Positions 1 to 8,428 of a stretch of 22,149 bases of DNA are shown here, piece after piece. The notes below the pieces were generated by a model. The model was given only the letters and a program-made list of their open reading frames with translations. It was not told the origin of the DNA and did no database searches. The stretch comes from Acidobacteriaceae bacterium (GTDB taxonomy: Bacteria > Acidobacteriota > Terriglobia > Terriglobales > Acidobacteriaceae): positions 61,552 through 83,700 of the forward strand of contig PKXI01000389.1 of the NCBI GenBank assembly GCA_003133425.1, read 5' to 3'. Position numbers and translations under genes: made by a program. Numbering within the stretch: position 1 is the first letter of the stretch; every line of letters begins with the position of its first letter.

Positions 1-1212
1 CCCGACGCCATGGAAGGTCCCACGCCAGTCTCGGCACTCATTCATGCTGCCACAATGGTCACAGCCGGCGTTTACATGATCGCGCGTACGCATGTGTTGT
101 TTGACCACTCGCCCTTTGCACTCGGCGTGGTGGCGATTGTGGGCGCGGCCACGGCGTTGTTTGCGGCCACGATTGCGCTGGTCCAGAACGACATCAAGCG
201 CGTGCTCGCCTACTCCACTATTTCGCAGCTCGGCTACATGTTCCTCGGCTGCGGTGTCGCGGCCTACTCGGCTGCCATCTTCCACCTCGTAACGCATGCC
301 TTCTTCAAGGCTCTTCTCTTCCTTGCCGCTGGCTCCATCATCCACGCCATCGGCGGCGAGCAGGATCTGCGCAAGATGGGCGGCCTGCGTAAGCACCTTC
401 CGGTCACATTCTGGACCATGACTGCGGCCGTTTTCGCCATCGCGGGATTCTTCCCATTCGCGGGATTCTTTTCAAAGGACGCGATCCTCTACGCGGCCTA
501 TTTGCAGGGACCAGGTGGCATGGCGCTCTGGTTTGTGGGTCTGGTCACAGCACTGCTTACTGCGTTCTACATGTTCCGCCTCTGGTACATGACTTTTTTC
601 GGCGAGTCCCGCAGCCCGGAGATTCATCCGCATGAAAGCCCGTGGTCCATGCTGGGCCCGCTGGTGATTCTCGCGCTCCTTTCCATCGGCGGTGGGTGGA
701 TCGGAATTGAACGTTTCGCCGCTTACCTATCGCCATCCGTCGGCGAGAGAGTTGCTGACTCTACCATTCCGCACCTCGAACTCAATCTCAGCATCGCGGC
801 CGTGGTAGTGGCACTCATCGGATGGTTCATCGCCGACCGGCTCTACCGGCGAGCGCCTGCCCAGTCGACGCAGATGGCAGAGGCTCTTCCAGGCGCATAC
901 AAGCTCCTGGCCAACAAATATTACGTCGACGAGATTTACGGCGCGACCGTGGTGAAGCCGCTACTCGGTTTCTCAAAGTACGCGCTGGGGTGGGTGGTAG
1001 ACGTTGGCCTGCTCGGTGGCTTTGCCTGGCTTCTCGGAGGCATTGCCCTGTTCTCCGGCGCCATCCTGCAACGCTGGCAATCCGGAAACCTGCGTTCCTA
1101 TGCGGCATGGCTGGCCGCAGGCGCAGCCGCTGTGCTCCTGTTTGTGCTGGTGCCATGGACCACGGTCTGGCCGGATTCAATGCAATTGATTTTGAAAGTG
1201 ACGGGACGCTGA
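1..1212 (+). CDS. nuoL: NADH-quinone oxidoreductase subunit L (NuoL), 3' part
   Basis: This is the C-terminal two thirds of NuoL, the largest antiporter-like proton-pumping membrane subunit of respiratory complex I. The frame is open from base 1 (P-D-A-M-E-G-P-T-P), which falls in the middle of the family's conserved DAMEGPTPVSALIHAATMV stretch, so the ATG at 10 is internal and the true start lies outside the window. About 403 residues are visible; full NuoL is usually 600-650. Seen here are the conserved membrane lysines in HAFFKALLFL (codon 307-309) and in GFFSKDAIL, several hydrophobic helices, and near the C-terminus the segment NKYYVDEIY that precedes the long lateral amphipathic helix. 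nuoM starts 4 bases after the stop, so the two are co-transcribed. Identity is certain from motifs and from the nuoM-nuoN context. Confidence 0.96.
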   Translation, partial: PDAMEGPTPVSALIHAATMVTAGVYMIARTHVLFDHSPFALGVVAIVGAATALFAATIALVQNDIKRVLAYSTISQLGYMFLGCGVAAYSAAIFHLVTHAFFKALLFLAAGSIIHAIGGEQDLRKMGGLRKHLPVTFWTMTAAVFAIAGFFPFAGFFSKDAILYAAYLQGPGGMALWFVGLVTALLTAFYMFRLWYMTFFGESRSPEIHPHESPWSMLGPLVILALLSIGGGWIGIERFAAYLSPSVGERVADSTIPHLELNLSIAAVVVALIGWFIADRLYRRAPAQSTQMAEALPGAYKLLANKYYVDEIYGATVVKPLLGFSKYALGWVVDVGLLGGFAWLLGGIALFSGAILQRWQSGNLRSYAAWLAAGAAAVLLFVLVPWTTVWPDSMQLILKVTGR

Positions 1213-1216
1213 GAAT

Positions 1217-2746
1217 ATGAACGAAATCGACCAATCCATTCTCACGCTGATCCTTCTGGTCCCGTTAGCGGGAGCAGTGCTGGTGGCGCTGGTGCCCGAT
1301 CGCTTCAAGCTGCCCAACTGGATCGCACTGCTCACGACACTGGCCAGCCTCGTCCTCACGTTGCATCTGCCGGCGCATTTTGTTCTTGGTCAGAGTGGCT
1401 TTCAGTTTGAGATCAATTACCCATGGATCGAGAGTCCCGCGATCTTTTACCACGTGGGCGTGGACGGCCTCAGCCTCTGGCTCGTCGTTCTTACCGGCCT
1501 TCTTGCACCCGTCGGCGTCATCGTCAGCTGGAGAGCAATCAAGGAGCGCCGCAAGGTCTTCTATGCGCTTTTCCTGGTCCAGCAGACCGCCATGGTCGGC
1601 GTATTCATCTCGCTCGACCTGATGCTCTACTACGGATTCTGGGAGCTGTCGCTGGTGCCCATGGCCATCCTGATCGCCATGTATGGCCGCAAGGATGGAC
1701 CAAAGGCCGCTCTCAAATTCTTCCTGTATACGTTCATTCCTTCCGCTCCGCTACTGGTTGCGATTCTGTGGCTTTACGCGCGCACAGGGAGCTTCGACTT
1801 CGTTACGCTTCAGCTTTTGCTTGCGCACGGAAATTTCCCAGCCGCGGCAATGTGCTGGGTGGCACTCGCATTTCTGTTTGCTTTCGCGGTTAAGGTTCCC
1901 ATCTTCCCGCTGCACGGCTGGCTGGCTGACACCTTCAACGAGGCACCGGTTGCCCTGGCCATGGTCGTCGCAGGAAAACTTGGCCTCTATTCCATGCTCC
2001 GCTTTCACGTCGGGCTCTTCCCTGCCCAGGCGCGTGCGGCGGCCCCATACCTGATCGCACTCGCCGTCATTGGCATCCTCTACGGCGCATGCCTGGCCTT
2101 GGTGCAGCGCGACTTCTGGCGTCTTATGGCCTTCGCGGCTCTCAGCCATCTCAGCCTGATTACCCTGGCCATCTACGGCCTTACTTTCACGGGCTGGACC
2201 GGCGGCGTCTACCAGATACTTAATCACGGTGTTGTCGATGCCGCGTTGTTCCTGCTGCTTGGCGCGCTCGAGGTTCGCTATGGCACGAGCGAGATCAGCG
2301 CCTATGGCGGTCTGGCAGCCAAGCTGCCGCGAACAGCCACCTTCTTCGTTATTGCCGCGCTCGCCATGATTGGGCTGCCCATGCTCAACGGCTTTGTTGG
2401 CGAGTTCCTCATCCTCTCCAGCACCTTCATCGGAGTCAGCCGCGGCTGGGCCATTGCGGGAACATTAGGTGTGATTCTGGGCGCGGCGTACATGCTCTGG
2501 CTCGTTCAGCGGCTCTTCTATGGACCAGAAAGCGCAATGGCAGCGTCGAAGCCTGCTGACGATGTGCACTTCGGCGAGCTGGCCATGCTCGCGCCGCTGG
2601 CCGTTCTGATGCTCGTCATGGGCCTGGCACCATCGATCTGGCTCACCTCGATTCAAACCGGGGTGCATCCCCCGCAGTTGAAGGATTCAACCGCCTTGCC
2701 TGCATCGGTCCTGCAGATCTCGTCCCAAGCGGAGGCACAGCGGTGA
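1217..2746 (+). CDS. nuoM: NADH-quinone oxidoreductase subunit M (NuoM)
   Basis: Encodes a 509-residue polytopic membrane protein, normal length for NuoM, the second antiporter-like subunit of complex I that translocates protons while electrons pass from NADH to quinone. Key family residues are visible: Glu143 in FWELSLVPM, Lys226 in [14 protein letters not shown] and Lys254 in [12 protein letters not shown], matching the essential Glu144/Lys234/Lys265 pattern known from E. coli. The stretch [16 protein letters not shown] (residues about 231-246) is the family signature. The ATG lies 4 bases after the nuoL stop with only a weak ribosome site, suggesting translational coupling. Its stop overlaps the nuoN start by four bases (GTGA). 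No anomaly seen. Confidence 0.97.
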   Translation: MNEIDQSILTLILLVPLAGAVLVALVPDRFKLPNWIALLTTLASLVLTLHLPAHFVLGQSGFQFEINYPWIESPAIFYHVGVDGLSLWLVVLTGLLAPVGVIVSWRAIKERRKVFYALFLVQQTAMVGVFISLDLMLYYGFWELSLVPMAILIAMYGRKDGPKAALKFFLYTFIPSAPLLVAILWLYARTGSFDFVTLQLLLAHGNFPAAAMCWVALAFLFAFAVKVPIFPLHGWLADTFNEAPVALAMVVAGKLGLYSMLRFHVGLFPAQARAAAPYLIALAVIGILYGACLALVQRDFWRLMAFAALSHLSLITLAIYGLTFTGWTGGVYQILNHGVVDAALFLLLGALEVRYGTSEISAYGGLAAKLPRTATFFVIAALAMIGLPMLNGFVGEFLILSSTFIGVSRGWAIAGTLGVILGAAYMLWLVQRLFYGPESAMAASKPADDVHFGELAMLAPLAVLMLVMGLAPSIWLTSIQTGVHPPQLKDSTALPASVLQISSQAEAQR

Positions 2747-4257
2747 ATCCTGTTCCCGATATCTACCGCATCCTTCCCGAGGTCGTCCTCACCGTCACTG
2801 GCGTAGTCGTCATGCTGATTGAGGCCACGATCCCTCCCAGCTGGTCACGGCGTCCCCTGGGCTGGGTCGCCGCCATTGGAACTACGCTGGCTCTCTGGGC
2901 CAGCCTCTGGCAGCTCTCGCTACCGGTTGGAACCGGCTTCTTCTCCACTGTCGAAACAAGCCCCTTCACTGTCTTCTTCCATGTCCTTATCTGCGGCATC
3001 GTCCTGGTGTCTCTGCTGCTCTCACTAGACACTCTGCCCGAGGATAGCCACCATCAGGGTGAGTTTTATGTGCTCATCGTCTTCGGCGCGGTCGGCATGT
3101 GCCTGCTCACCGGGGCGGTCGAACTGCTTGTTGTTTTCATCGCCCTGGAAATTTCTTCGATCTCGACCTACATTCTTGCCGGCTATCGCAAAGAGACAGG
3201 CCGTGGTCCTGAAGCCGCCATCAAGTATTTCCTGCTAGGCTCATTCGCCACCGGTTTCCTTCTTTACGGCATCGCACTGATCTTTGGCGCGACGGGAACC
3301 ACGCAGATCTATGAGATCGCCCACCTCGCGCCCTCCGCTCAGAATCATTCCCTGGTTCTGGCCGCGCTGGCGCTCATGCTTGTCGGCATTCTCTTCAAGG
3401 TTTCCGCCGCACCCTTCCATGTCTGGACGCCGGACGTCTATGAAGGCGCGCCATCCCCAGTAGTGGCGCTGCTCTCAACGGCTCCTAAAGCCGCGGCCTT
3501 TGCCCTGCTGCTGCGTGTGCTCTATGAGATGCTTCCGTCGCTCCACAATCTCTGGGCACCACTGCTTTGGATTGTTGCTGTGCTCTCCATGACTGTTGGC
3601 AACCTGGCCGCACTGCGCCAACAGAATGTGAAGCGCATGCTCGCCTACTCTTCTATCGCCCATGCCGGCTACCTGCTGGCCGCCTTCGCGGGCCTTGGAA
3701 CCAGCGGCATTGCGGCCGCAAGTTTTTACACGGCAGCCTACGCAGCCATGAACGTGGGCATCTTTGCGGTCATTACCCTCGTAAGCGGATACGACGACAA
3801 ACTGCCTATGATCGACGATTTTCGCGGCCTCGTTTACCGCGCGCCTTTGCTGGGCAGCCTGCTTCTCTTCTTTCTCGTCTCCCTGGTTGGAATTCCTTTT
3901 ACTGGGGGATTCTTCGGCAAGTTTTACTCCTTCTCTGCCGCGGTTGATGGGGGAGCAGTCGCCCTCGCCATTATCGGCCTGTTGAACTCGGGTCTGGCCG
4001 CCGCCTACTACTTGCGCCTGGCTCTCGTGGCAGCCCAGCGCGAACCGTCTACGGCCGACAGGAACGCAATCCCCACGCCGCAAGTCGGTGTCGCGGTGGG
4101 AGCTGCTTTGCTGCTTGCGGTTGCCGCCACGCTGGTTCTCGGCATTGTGCCAGGCGAGGTTCTGCGCGCAGCTCAGGCTGGAGCACACACTTTGCAGGCT
4201 CCTCCTCCCGAAACAGCACCTTCAGCCAATGGCATTGAGCTGCTACCGAATCCTTAG
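2743..4257 (+). CDS. nuoN: NADH-quinone oxidoreductase subunit N (NuoN)
   Basis: Encodes 504 residues, full length for NuoN, the third antiporter-like proton channel of complex I. The start is a GTG overlapping the nuoM stop (GTGA) and is supported by a perfect GGAGG at 2731-2735, seven bases upstream. Conserved charged residues lie in membrane helices: Glu136 in FIALEISS, Lys219 in [20 protein letters not shown] and Lys249 in STAPKAAAF, together with the motif [17 protein letters not shown]. The C-terminal about 30 residues are a proline-rich soluble tail. It is the last nuo gene here; order L-M-N is the standard operon end. lpxD begins 38 bases later on the same strand, so read-through into lipid A synthesis is possible. 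Confidence 0.97.
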   Translation: MNPVPDIYRILPEVVLTVTGVVVMLIEATIPPSWSRRPLGWVAAIGTTLALWASLWQLSLPVGTGFFSTVETSPFTVFFHVLICGIVLVSLLLSLDTLPEDSHHQGEFYVLIVFGAVGMCLLTGAVELLVVFIALEISSISTYILAGYRKETGRGPEAAIKYFLLGSFATGFLLYGIALIFGATGTTQIYEIAHLAPSAQNHSLVLAALALMLVGILFKVSAAPFHVWTPDVYEGAPSPVVALLSTAPKAAAFALLLRVLYEMLPSLHNLWAPLLWIVAVLSMTVGNLAALRQQNVKRMLAYSSIAHAGYLLAAFAGLGTSGIAAASFYTAAYAAMNVGIFAVITLVSGYDDKLPMIDDFRGLVYRAPLLGSLLLFFLVSLVGIPFTGGFFGKFYSFSAAVDGGAVALAIIGLLNSGLAAAYYLRLALVAAQREPSTADRNAIPTPQVGVAVGAALLLAVAATLVLGIVPGEVLRAAQAGAHTLQAPPPETAPSANGIELLPNP

Positions 4258-4295
4258 CAGAACAACCCCTCACCCATTCCGGTACAATTCCATCG

Positions 4296-5336
4296 ATGAA
4301 GCTAGGTGAATTGGCAAGTCGGCTGGGCGCGGAACTCCGCGGCGACGCGGAGGTGGAAGTAACCGGCGTAAGAGGGATTGAGGACGCTGGACCTACAGAG
4401 ATAACCTTCGTAGCCAATCCTCGCTACGCATCGCTGGCGCGCACCACGCACGCGGCGGCCGTTCTCGTAGAACCGGAATTCCAGGAGATTCCAGGAGCAA
4501 CTCTACGGATCAAGAATCCCTACCACGCCTTTTCCCGCGCATTGGGATTCTTCTATCAGCCGCCGGTCTACGCCCCTGGAATTCACCCCACCGCAGTCAT
4601 CGATCCGACTGCCGAGATTGGTGCAGGCGCACACATCGGCGCCTATGTCGTGGTTGGCCCACAAGTGCGCCTCGGACCAAACGCCACGCTGTTGCCGCAT
4701 GTCGTTCTCTATCCGGGTGCGGAGGTTGGCAGCAACTTTTTCGCTCACGCCCATTCCATCGTGCGTGAGAACTGCATCCTGGGCGATCACGTAACATTGG
4801 AAAATGGCGCCATCATTGGTGCGGACGGTTTCGGCTTCGCCAAGAACGAAGCAGGTCATTGGGAAAAGATCCCACAGTCCGGACCAGTACGCATGGGCAG
4901 CCGGGTAGACGTCCAAGCCAACGCATGCATTGACCGAGCTACAGTGGGCACCACAGAAATCGGCGACGGGACGAAGATCGACAATCTTGTCCAGGTTGGT
5001 CACGGATCGCGCGTGGGCAAAAACACGCTGCTTTGCGGACAGGTTGGCGTAGCCGGCTCATCGGTCATCGGCAATAACGTCATTCTGGCGGGACAATCTG
5101 CAGTAGCCGGCCACTGCTCGCTCGGCGACGGCGTCATTCTCACCGCGCAATCGGCCGTATCGCACGACGTCCCGCCCGGCAAGATGATCTCCGGTTCGCC
5201 GGGCTTCGACAACCGCATCTGGCTGCGAGCTGTCACTATCTTCCAGCACCTGCCGGAGTTGCTCAAACGTCTGGACCGGCTGGAGAAGCAAGTAGCAGCC
5301 AAGTCCTCCGAGGCAGGCCCGGATGGTCACCAGTGA
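4296..5336 (+). CDS. lpxD: UDP-3-O-acylglucosamine N-acyltransferase (LpxD)
   Basis: LpxD transfers a 3-hydroxyacyl chain from acyl carrier protein to the 2-amino group of UDP-3-O-acyl-glucosamine, the third step of lipid A synthesis, in the cytoplasm. The 346-residue protein has the N-terminal uridine-binding domain (residues 1-100, with ITFVANPRY), a left-handed beta helix of hexapeptide repeats (about 100-290) and a C-terminal helix ending in a charged coil (ELLKRLDRLEKQ). The two histidines expected from E. coli LpxD (His239 and His276) align with His236 in QVGHGS and His273 in VAGHCS. The ATG at 4296 gives the typical MKLGELA start; no strong ribosome site precedes it. A lipoprotein gene overlaps its stop codon. 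Outside a full lpx cluster, its placement after nuoN is notable but the call is secure. Confidence 0.96.
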   Translation: MKLGELASRLGAELRGDAEVEVTGVRGIEDAGPTEITFVANPRYASLARTTHAAAVLVEPEFQEIPGATLRIKNPYHAFSRALGFFYQPPVYAPGIHPTAVIDPTAEIGAGAHIGAYVVVGPQVRLGPNATLLPHVVLYPGAEVGSNFFAHAHSIVRENCILGDHVTLENGAIIGADGFGFAKNEAGHWEKIPQSGPVRMGSRVDVQANACIDRATVGTTEIGDGTKIDNLVQVGHGSRVGKNTLLCGQVGVAGSSVIGNNVILAGQSAVAGHCSLGDGVILTAQSAVSHDVPPGKMISGSPGFDNRIWLRAVTIFQHLPELLKRLDRLEKQVAAKSSEAGPDGHQ

Positions 5337-5710
5337 TGGCGCGCGCCCGCAGATTTCGAATTCACATGTGGGCCGCAACTATGCCACTACTGATGATCGC
5401 GGCGGGCTGTCACTCGTATCACGTCGAGACCACGGTCGAGAACCGGACCGGCACAGCAATTCAGCTTCTCGAGGTCGACTATCCGAGCGCCAGCTTTGGG
5501 GCCGACAAACTGGTAGCCGGTGTTGACTTCCACTATCGAATCCAAATACAGGGCACCGGCCCGCTGAAGGTGCAGTACACGGCCCCGGACGGAGACCATG
5601 TGCAGATAAGTGGTCCCACGCTGGCCGAACGACAACAGGGCAGTCTTCGGATCGTGCTGCTGCCTGGAGGCAAAGCGGAGTTTCATCCGCAGCTAACCCC
5701 GGGGCCCTGA
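5336..5710 (+). CDS. small putative lipoprotein, function unknown
   Basis: Encodes about 124 residues. The first 25 form a short signal peptide: basic ARARRFR, a hydrophobic stretch AATMPLLMIA, then AAGC with the candidate lipidated cysteine at residue 25 (26 if the GTG at 5333 is used). The mature part of about 100 residues is predicted beta-rich, with NRTGTAIQLLEVDYPSASFG near its start and no charged or catalytic motif I recognise. The ATG at 5336 shares its A with the lpxD stop (TGATG), and an in-frame GTG at 5333 is an alternative start; either implies coupling to lpxD. The residue before the lipobox (Ala at -3) is less typical than Leu, so simple periplasmic secretion cannot be excluded. 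I do not recognise the family. Confidence 0.7.
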   Translation: MARARRFRIHMWAATMPLLMIAAGCHSYHVETTVENRTGTAIQLLEVDYPSASFGADKLVAGVDFHYRIQIQGTGPLKVQYTAPDGDHVQISGPTLAERQQGSLRIVLLPGGKAEFHPQLTPGP

Positions 5711-6030
5711 CTTTGCTGAATCCAACAATATGTTTTCTCTAATCCCTCGCGCAGCGGGCGCGATGACTTCCAACCTTGCTTCTCAGCGATCAATTGATTG
5801 TCAGAATTCCTGCCGCTGGATTTCATCAATATCTTCCGCCAAATTCGCCACGAACCGCTGATCGCACAGGTTTCCGAGATATTTCCGAGTCTTGGAAATA
5901 TCGCATCACCGCAACCAGCGACACCGTTCTGTTCGACCGATTTAGATCAACGTCAATCCAATAAAAACTATTCCTCGTCTGCTCCCCCTTCAAATTCTTC
6001 CGATAAGACAAGCAAGGGGAAGAGTTGCAT
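5711..6030. other. 320-base intergenic region with composite repeats
   Basis: No credible gene is seen; the short open frames here have no recognisable protein character. It separates the lipoprotein gene from the diguanylate cyclase gene and should contain the latter's promoter. Visible structure: a perfect 10-base palindrome ATCAATTGAT at 5789-5798 and, at 5871-5902, a composite of two direct repeats and an inverted repeat (listed separately). A purine-rich AAGGGGAAG at 6014-6022 is the likely ribosome binding site for the ATG at 6031. No clear intrinsic terminator follows the lipoprotein gene. Confidence 0.6.
5871..5902. promoter_or_regulatory. composite direct/inverted repeat, possible operator
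   Basis: Two copies of TTTCCGAG (5871-5878 and 5882-5889) are spaced exactly 11 bases apart, about one helical turn. Overlapping them is a perfect 9-base inverted repeat, GATATTTCC (5878-5886) and GGAAATATC (5894-5902), with a 7-base spacer. This arrangement is what a dimeric regulator site would look like, about 130 bases before the start of the cyclase gene. It could equally form a small hairpin in RNA, though no T-run follows. Function is inferred only from symmetry and position. Confidence 0.4.
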
Positions 6031-6612
6031 ATGGGAGTTGCATCCATCGGCAACCGCACTCGCGTTCTGTGGGCACAGAAACGTGCGTTCTTTCTGCGTT
6101 TGACAGGTTGCTTTCTCACTGTGGCTTTGGCCACTAACTTCGTCGGTCTGGCTCCGGAAGCCAATCTGGTCTGGGTCGCCAATGGAGTCCTGCTGGCTTA
6201 CCTACTTCTGGCGCCACGCAGGCGATGGCCAGCTTATCTTTGCGCAGGTTACGCCGCCCAGCTCAGTGCAGGCCTGCTTGTTGGCCATCATGGCATGGTC
6301 AGCGCCATGTTCTTGACGCTACTCAATATCGCTGAATCCCTCGTCAGTGCGTTACTGCTGCGCCGCGGCTGGGCGCAACTTCCGGATTTCACCAATCCTC
6401 GCTACGTCACCAAATTTCTGGCGTACGGAGTCCTTACCGGTCCTGCGATCATCGGAGCGATCGCTGCCTTGTGCTCGCCTCTATGGCGACAAACATCCCC
6501 TGGAACCGAGTTCCTGCAATGGATTGCCTCTGATGTCTCGGAGCTTGCGTTGCCACTCCCGCCTGTGTCGCGATCTTCCGCACTCGATTCAGGAAATCTC
6601 TGTACTCGCTGA
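6031..6612 (+). pseudogene. MASE1 sensor domain, 5' fragment of frameshifted diguanylate cyclase
   Basis: This is the N-terminal part of a membrane-anchored signalling protein whose remainder lies in another frame just downstream. The residues NLVWVANGVLLAYLLLAPRRRWPAY and following hydrophobic helices are typical of MASE1, a multi-helix membrane sensory domain found in bacterial GGDEF/EAL proteins. The homology holds up to QWIASD (codon 168, bases 6532-6534); after that the frame yields nonsense to a stop at 6612. Inserting one base at about 6535-6537 restores the expected D-x-L-G continuation. I chose ATG 6031, preceded by AAGGGGAAG; an in-frame TTG at 6025 is an alternative. The fragment alone would be an inactive membrane stub. 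Whether the lesion is real or a sequence error cannot be decided here. Confidence 0.75.
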
Positions 6613-8324
6613 AGCATTGGGCCCATCTTATTCCGATTGTCATTTGCGCTGTGGGTGCGTTTTCACAAGCCCGCCTGCCCGTGCCATTCCTTCTCTATCC
6701 GCTCTTAGTGCTCGTTCTCCTTAGACTCAACCTCGGATGGGCTGCGCTGGCGTCACTTCTAGTTGCCGGGATCGGAAGCTCATTGACAGTACACGGTCAT
6801 GGTCCGTTCGCAGTCTCTGCGTCGACGACGCAGCTCGAGTCGGCCATACTGCTACAGCTCTTCATCGCCTCGGCCATGGTGATTCTTTACAGCGTCTCAG
6901 TAGTCATCGAGAGCCTGCGCAATACCGAGCGCCGCCTTTATGAAATTGCCGCCAGGCACAAACTGGTAACCGAGAACTCCCACGATGTAATCATCCTTGC
7001 CGATTTGAAGGGCGATCGCAGCTACTGTTCCTCCGCTGTCAAGATTTTCGGATATACCGAGGATGAAGTTACGAAAAGCAGCAGCCTCGACCTGGTCCAT
7101 CCTGAAGATCTTGGAATTGCGCAAGAGGCCTTGACCAAGCTCCGCTCCGGCTGCGAAGGAGTCACGATCGAGTGCCGCATCCGCAAACGGTGTGGCGAGT
7201 ATGCCTGGATAGAGGCGAGCCTCCGCCTCGTCCGCGATCCGGAAACCGGCGTTCCTACCGGGATTCTGAACGTTGCGCGCGACATAACCGATCGCAGACG
7301 CACTGAGCAAGCACGCGAACTGCATGACTCCGTAATGCGCGCGATTCACGAGGTGACGCTCGACGGAATTCTTGTAGTTGATAGTGATGAGAACATAGCC
7401 TCTCTCAACAGAAGGTTCGCCGAGATTTGGCGAATTGCCGAATCAGACCTGCCGGGCGGCAGGTACGATGCAACCACTGAGCTCTCAGACCGCCAGCTAC
7501 TCTCGCGATGTCTCGATCGTACAAAAGACCCTGATGCCTTCCTTGAGCGGGTTCAAGAACTCTACTCCAATCCCGATCTGAATGAGTCCTCTCTCGTTGA
7601 ATTGAAAGATGACAGGATTCTCGAGCGATATACCTCTGGCCTTCGGAGCGATGGCGGGAAATACCTGGGACGTGTCTGGTTTTTCCGCGATGTCACCGCG
7701 CAGAAAAACGCGGAAAAACAGCTTCAGGATGCCTACCAGGCCGTTGAGGCGCTCGCTGTGACGGACGCACTCACCGGACTGGCGAATAGGAGACGTTTTG
7801 ACCGTTGCCTTGCATCAGAGTGGCGTCGCGGCATGCGGAACCGCAATCCGCTCTCGCTGCTGCTGATCGATGTCGATCTGTTCAAGTCTTACAACGACAA
7901 CTATGGTCACTTGAATGGCGACAATTGTCTCAGGCAAATCGCCGAGGTTGCGCATAACGTGGTTACAAGGCCGGGAGACCTGGTGGCCCGCTTCGGAGGC
8001 GAAGAGTTCGCCATCATCCTGCCTAAGACCACGAAAGAAGGCGCAATCGAGGTTGCCAACGCCGTCTGCGAGAGCATGAGCGCACGAAGACTGTTGCACG
8101 CGGACAATCCCTTCGGCATCATCACAGTTTCAATTGGGTGCGCGACTGTAACCCCGCAACTCGGCCAAAACGCTGCATCTCTCATCGAGCTTGCAGATCA
8201 GGCTCTTTACACGGCAAAGCGAGGCGGCCGCAACCAGGTTTGCGGCGGCGAGTTGGAATCCTCTTCATTGGAAAAGCACGTGACCGTCTCCATCCAGAGC
8301 GCCATTATCAATAAGGCAAGCTGA
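6537..8324 (+). CDS. diguanylate cyclase: end of MASE1, two PAS domains, GGDEF (frameshifted gene)
   Basis: This is the main part of the cyclase that condenses two GTP to c-di-GMP. In frame from 6537: the remaining MASE1 helices (LGACVATPACVAIF onward), a PAS domain (roughly bases 6960-7300, ending in the usual DITDRR), a second more divergent PAS-like domain (about 7330-7710, ending RDVTAQKNAEKQL), then GGDEF. The catalytic domain is intact: TDALTGLANRRRFD at its start, the GGEEF signature at 7995-8009, and an inhibitory I-site RPGD (7968-7979) five residues before it, so product inhibition is expected. No stop interrupts 6534-8324; a GTG at 6651 is the only start codon noted that would begin a stand-alone product. 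With the one-base repair, 6031-8324 gives a 764-residue protein. No gene symbol is warranted. Confidence 0.85.
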   Translation, partial: LGACVATPACVAIFRTRFRKSLYSLKHWAHLIPIVICAVGAFSQARLPVPFLLYPLLVLVLLRLNLGWAALASLLVAGIGSSLTVHGHGPFAVSASTTQLESAILLQLFIASAMVILYSVSVVIESLRNTERRLYEIAARHKLVTENSHDVIILADLKGDRSYCSSAVKIFGYTEDEVTKSSSLDLVHPEDLGIAQEALTKLRSGCEGVTIECRIRKRCGEYAWIEASLRLVRDPETGVPTGILNVARDITDRRRTEQARELHDSVMRAIHEVTLDGILVVDSDENIASLNRRFAEIWRIAESDLPGGRYDATTELSDRQLLSRCLDRTKDPDAFLERVQELYSNPDLNESSLVELKDDRILERYTSGLRSDGGKYLGRVWFFRDVTAQKNAEKQLQDAYQAVEALAVTDALTGLANRRRFDRCLASEWRRGMRNRNPLSLLLIDVDLFKSYNDNYGHLNGDNCLRQIAEVAHNVVTRPGDLVARFGGEEFAIILPKTTKEGAIEVANAVCESMSARRLLHADNPFGIITVSIGCATVTPQLGQNAASLIELADQALYTAKRGGRNQVCGGELESSSLEKHVTVSIQSAIINKAS

Positions 8325-8356
8325 AGTCTTCCGCGGCCAATCCAGCGAACTGGACG

Positions 8357-8400
8357 AAAAAAGCCGGCGAACTTTATCTCGTGAGAGATCGCTCGCCGGC
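8357..8400 (-). terminator. intrinsic terminator of the exported-protein gene
   Basis: On the minus strand GCCGGCGA (8400-8393) pairs perfectly with TCGCCGGC (8370-8363), with a second small stem ATCTC/GAGAT inside the loop. It is followed on that strand by six T (8362-8357). It lies 29 bases after the stop of the minus-strand gene ending at 8429. The plus-strand cyclase gene stops at 8324 and may share the stem but has no T-run in its direction. Confidence 0.85.
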
Positions 8401-8428
8401 CCATTCCTTCGCCAAGAAAAAGTTCGCT

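Noticed and set aside
3475..4188. 237-codon open frame on the minus strand inside nuoN
   Set aside because: It is an antisense shadow of a well-conserved membrane protein gene; its translation is low-complexity and lacks any family character.
5798..6103. Short open frames in the spacer before the cyclase gene
   Set aside because: They overlap each other and the cyclase start, lack ribosome sites and look non-proteinaceous.
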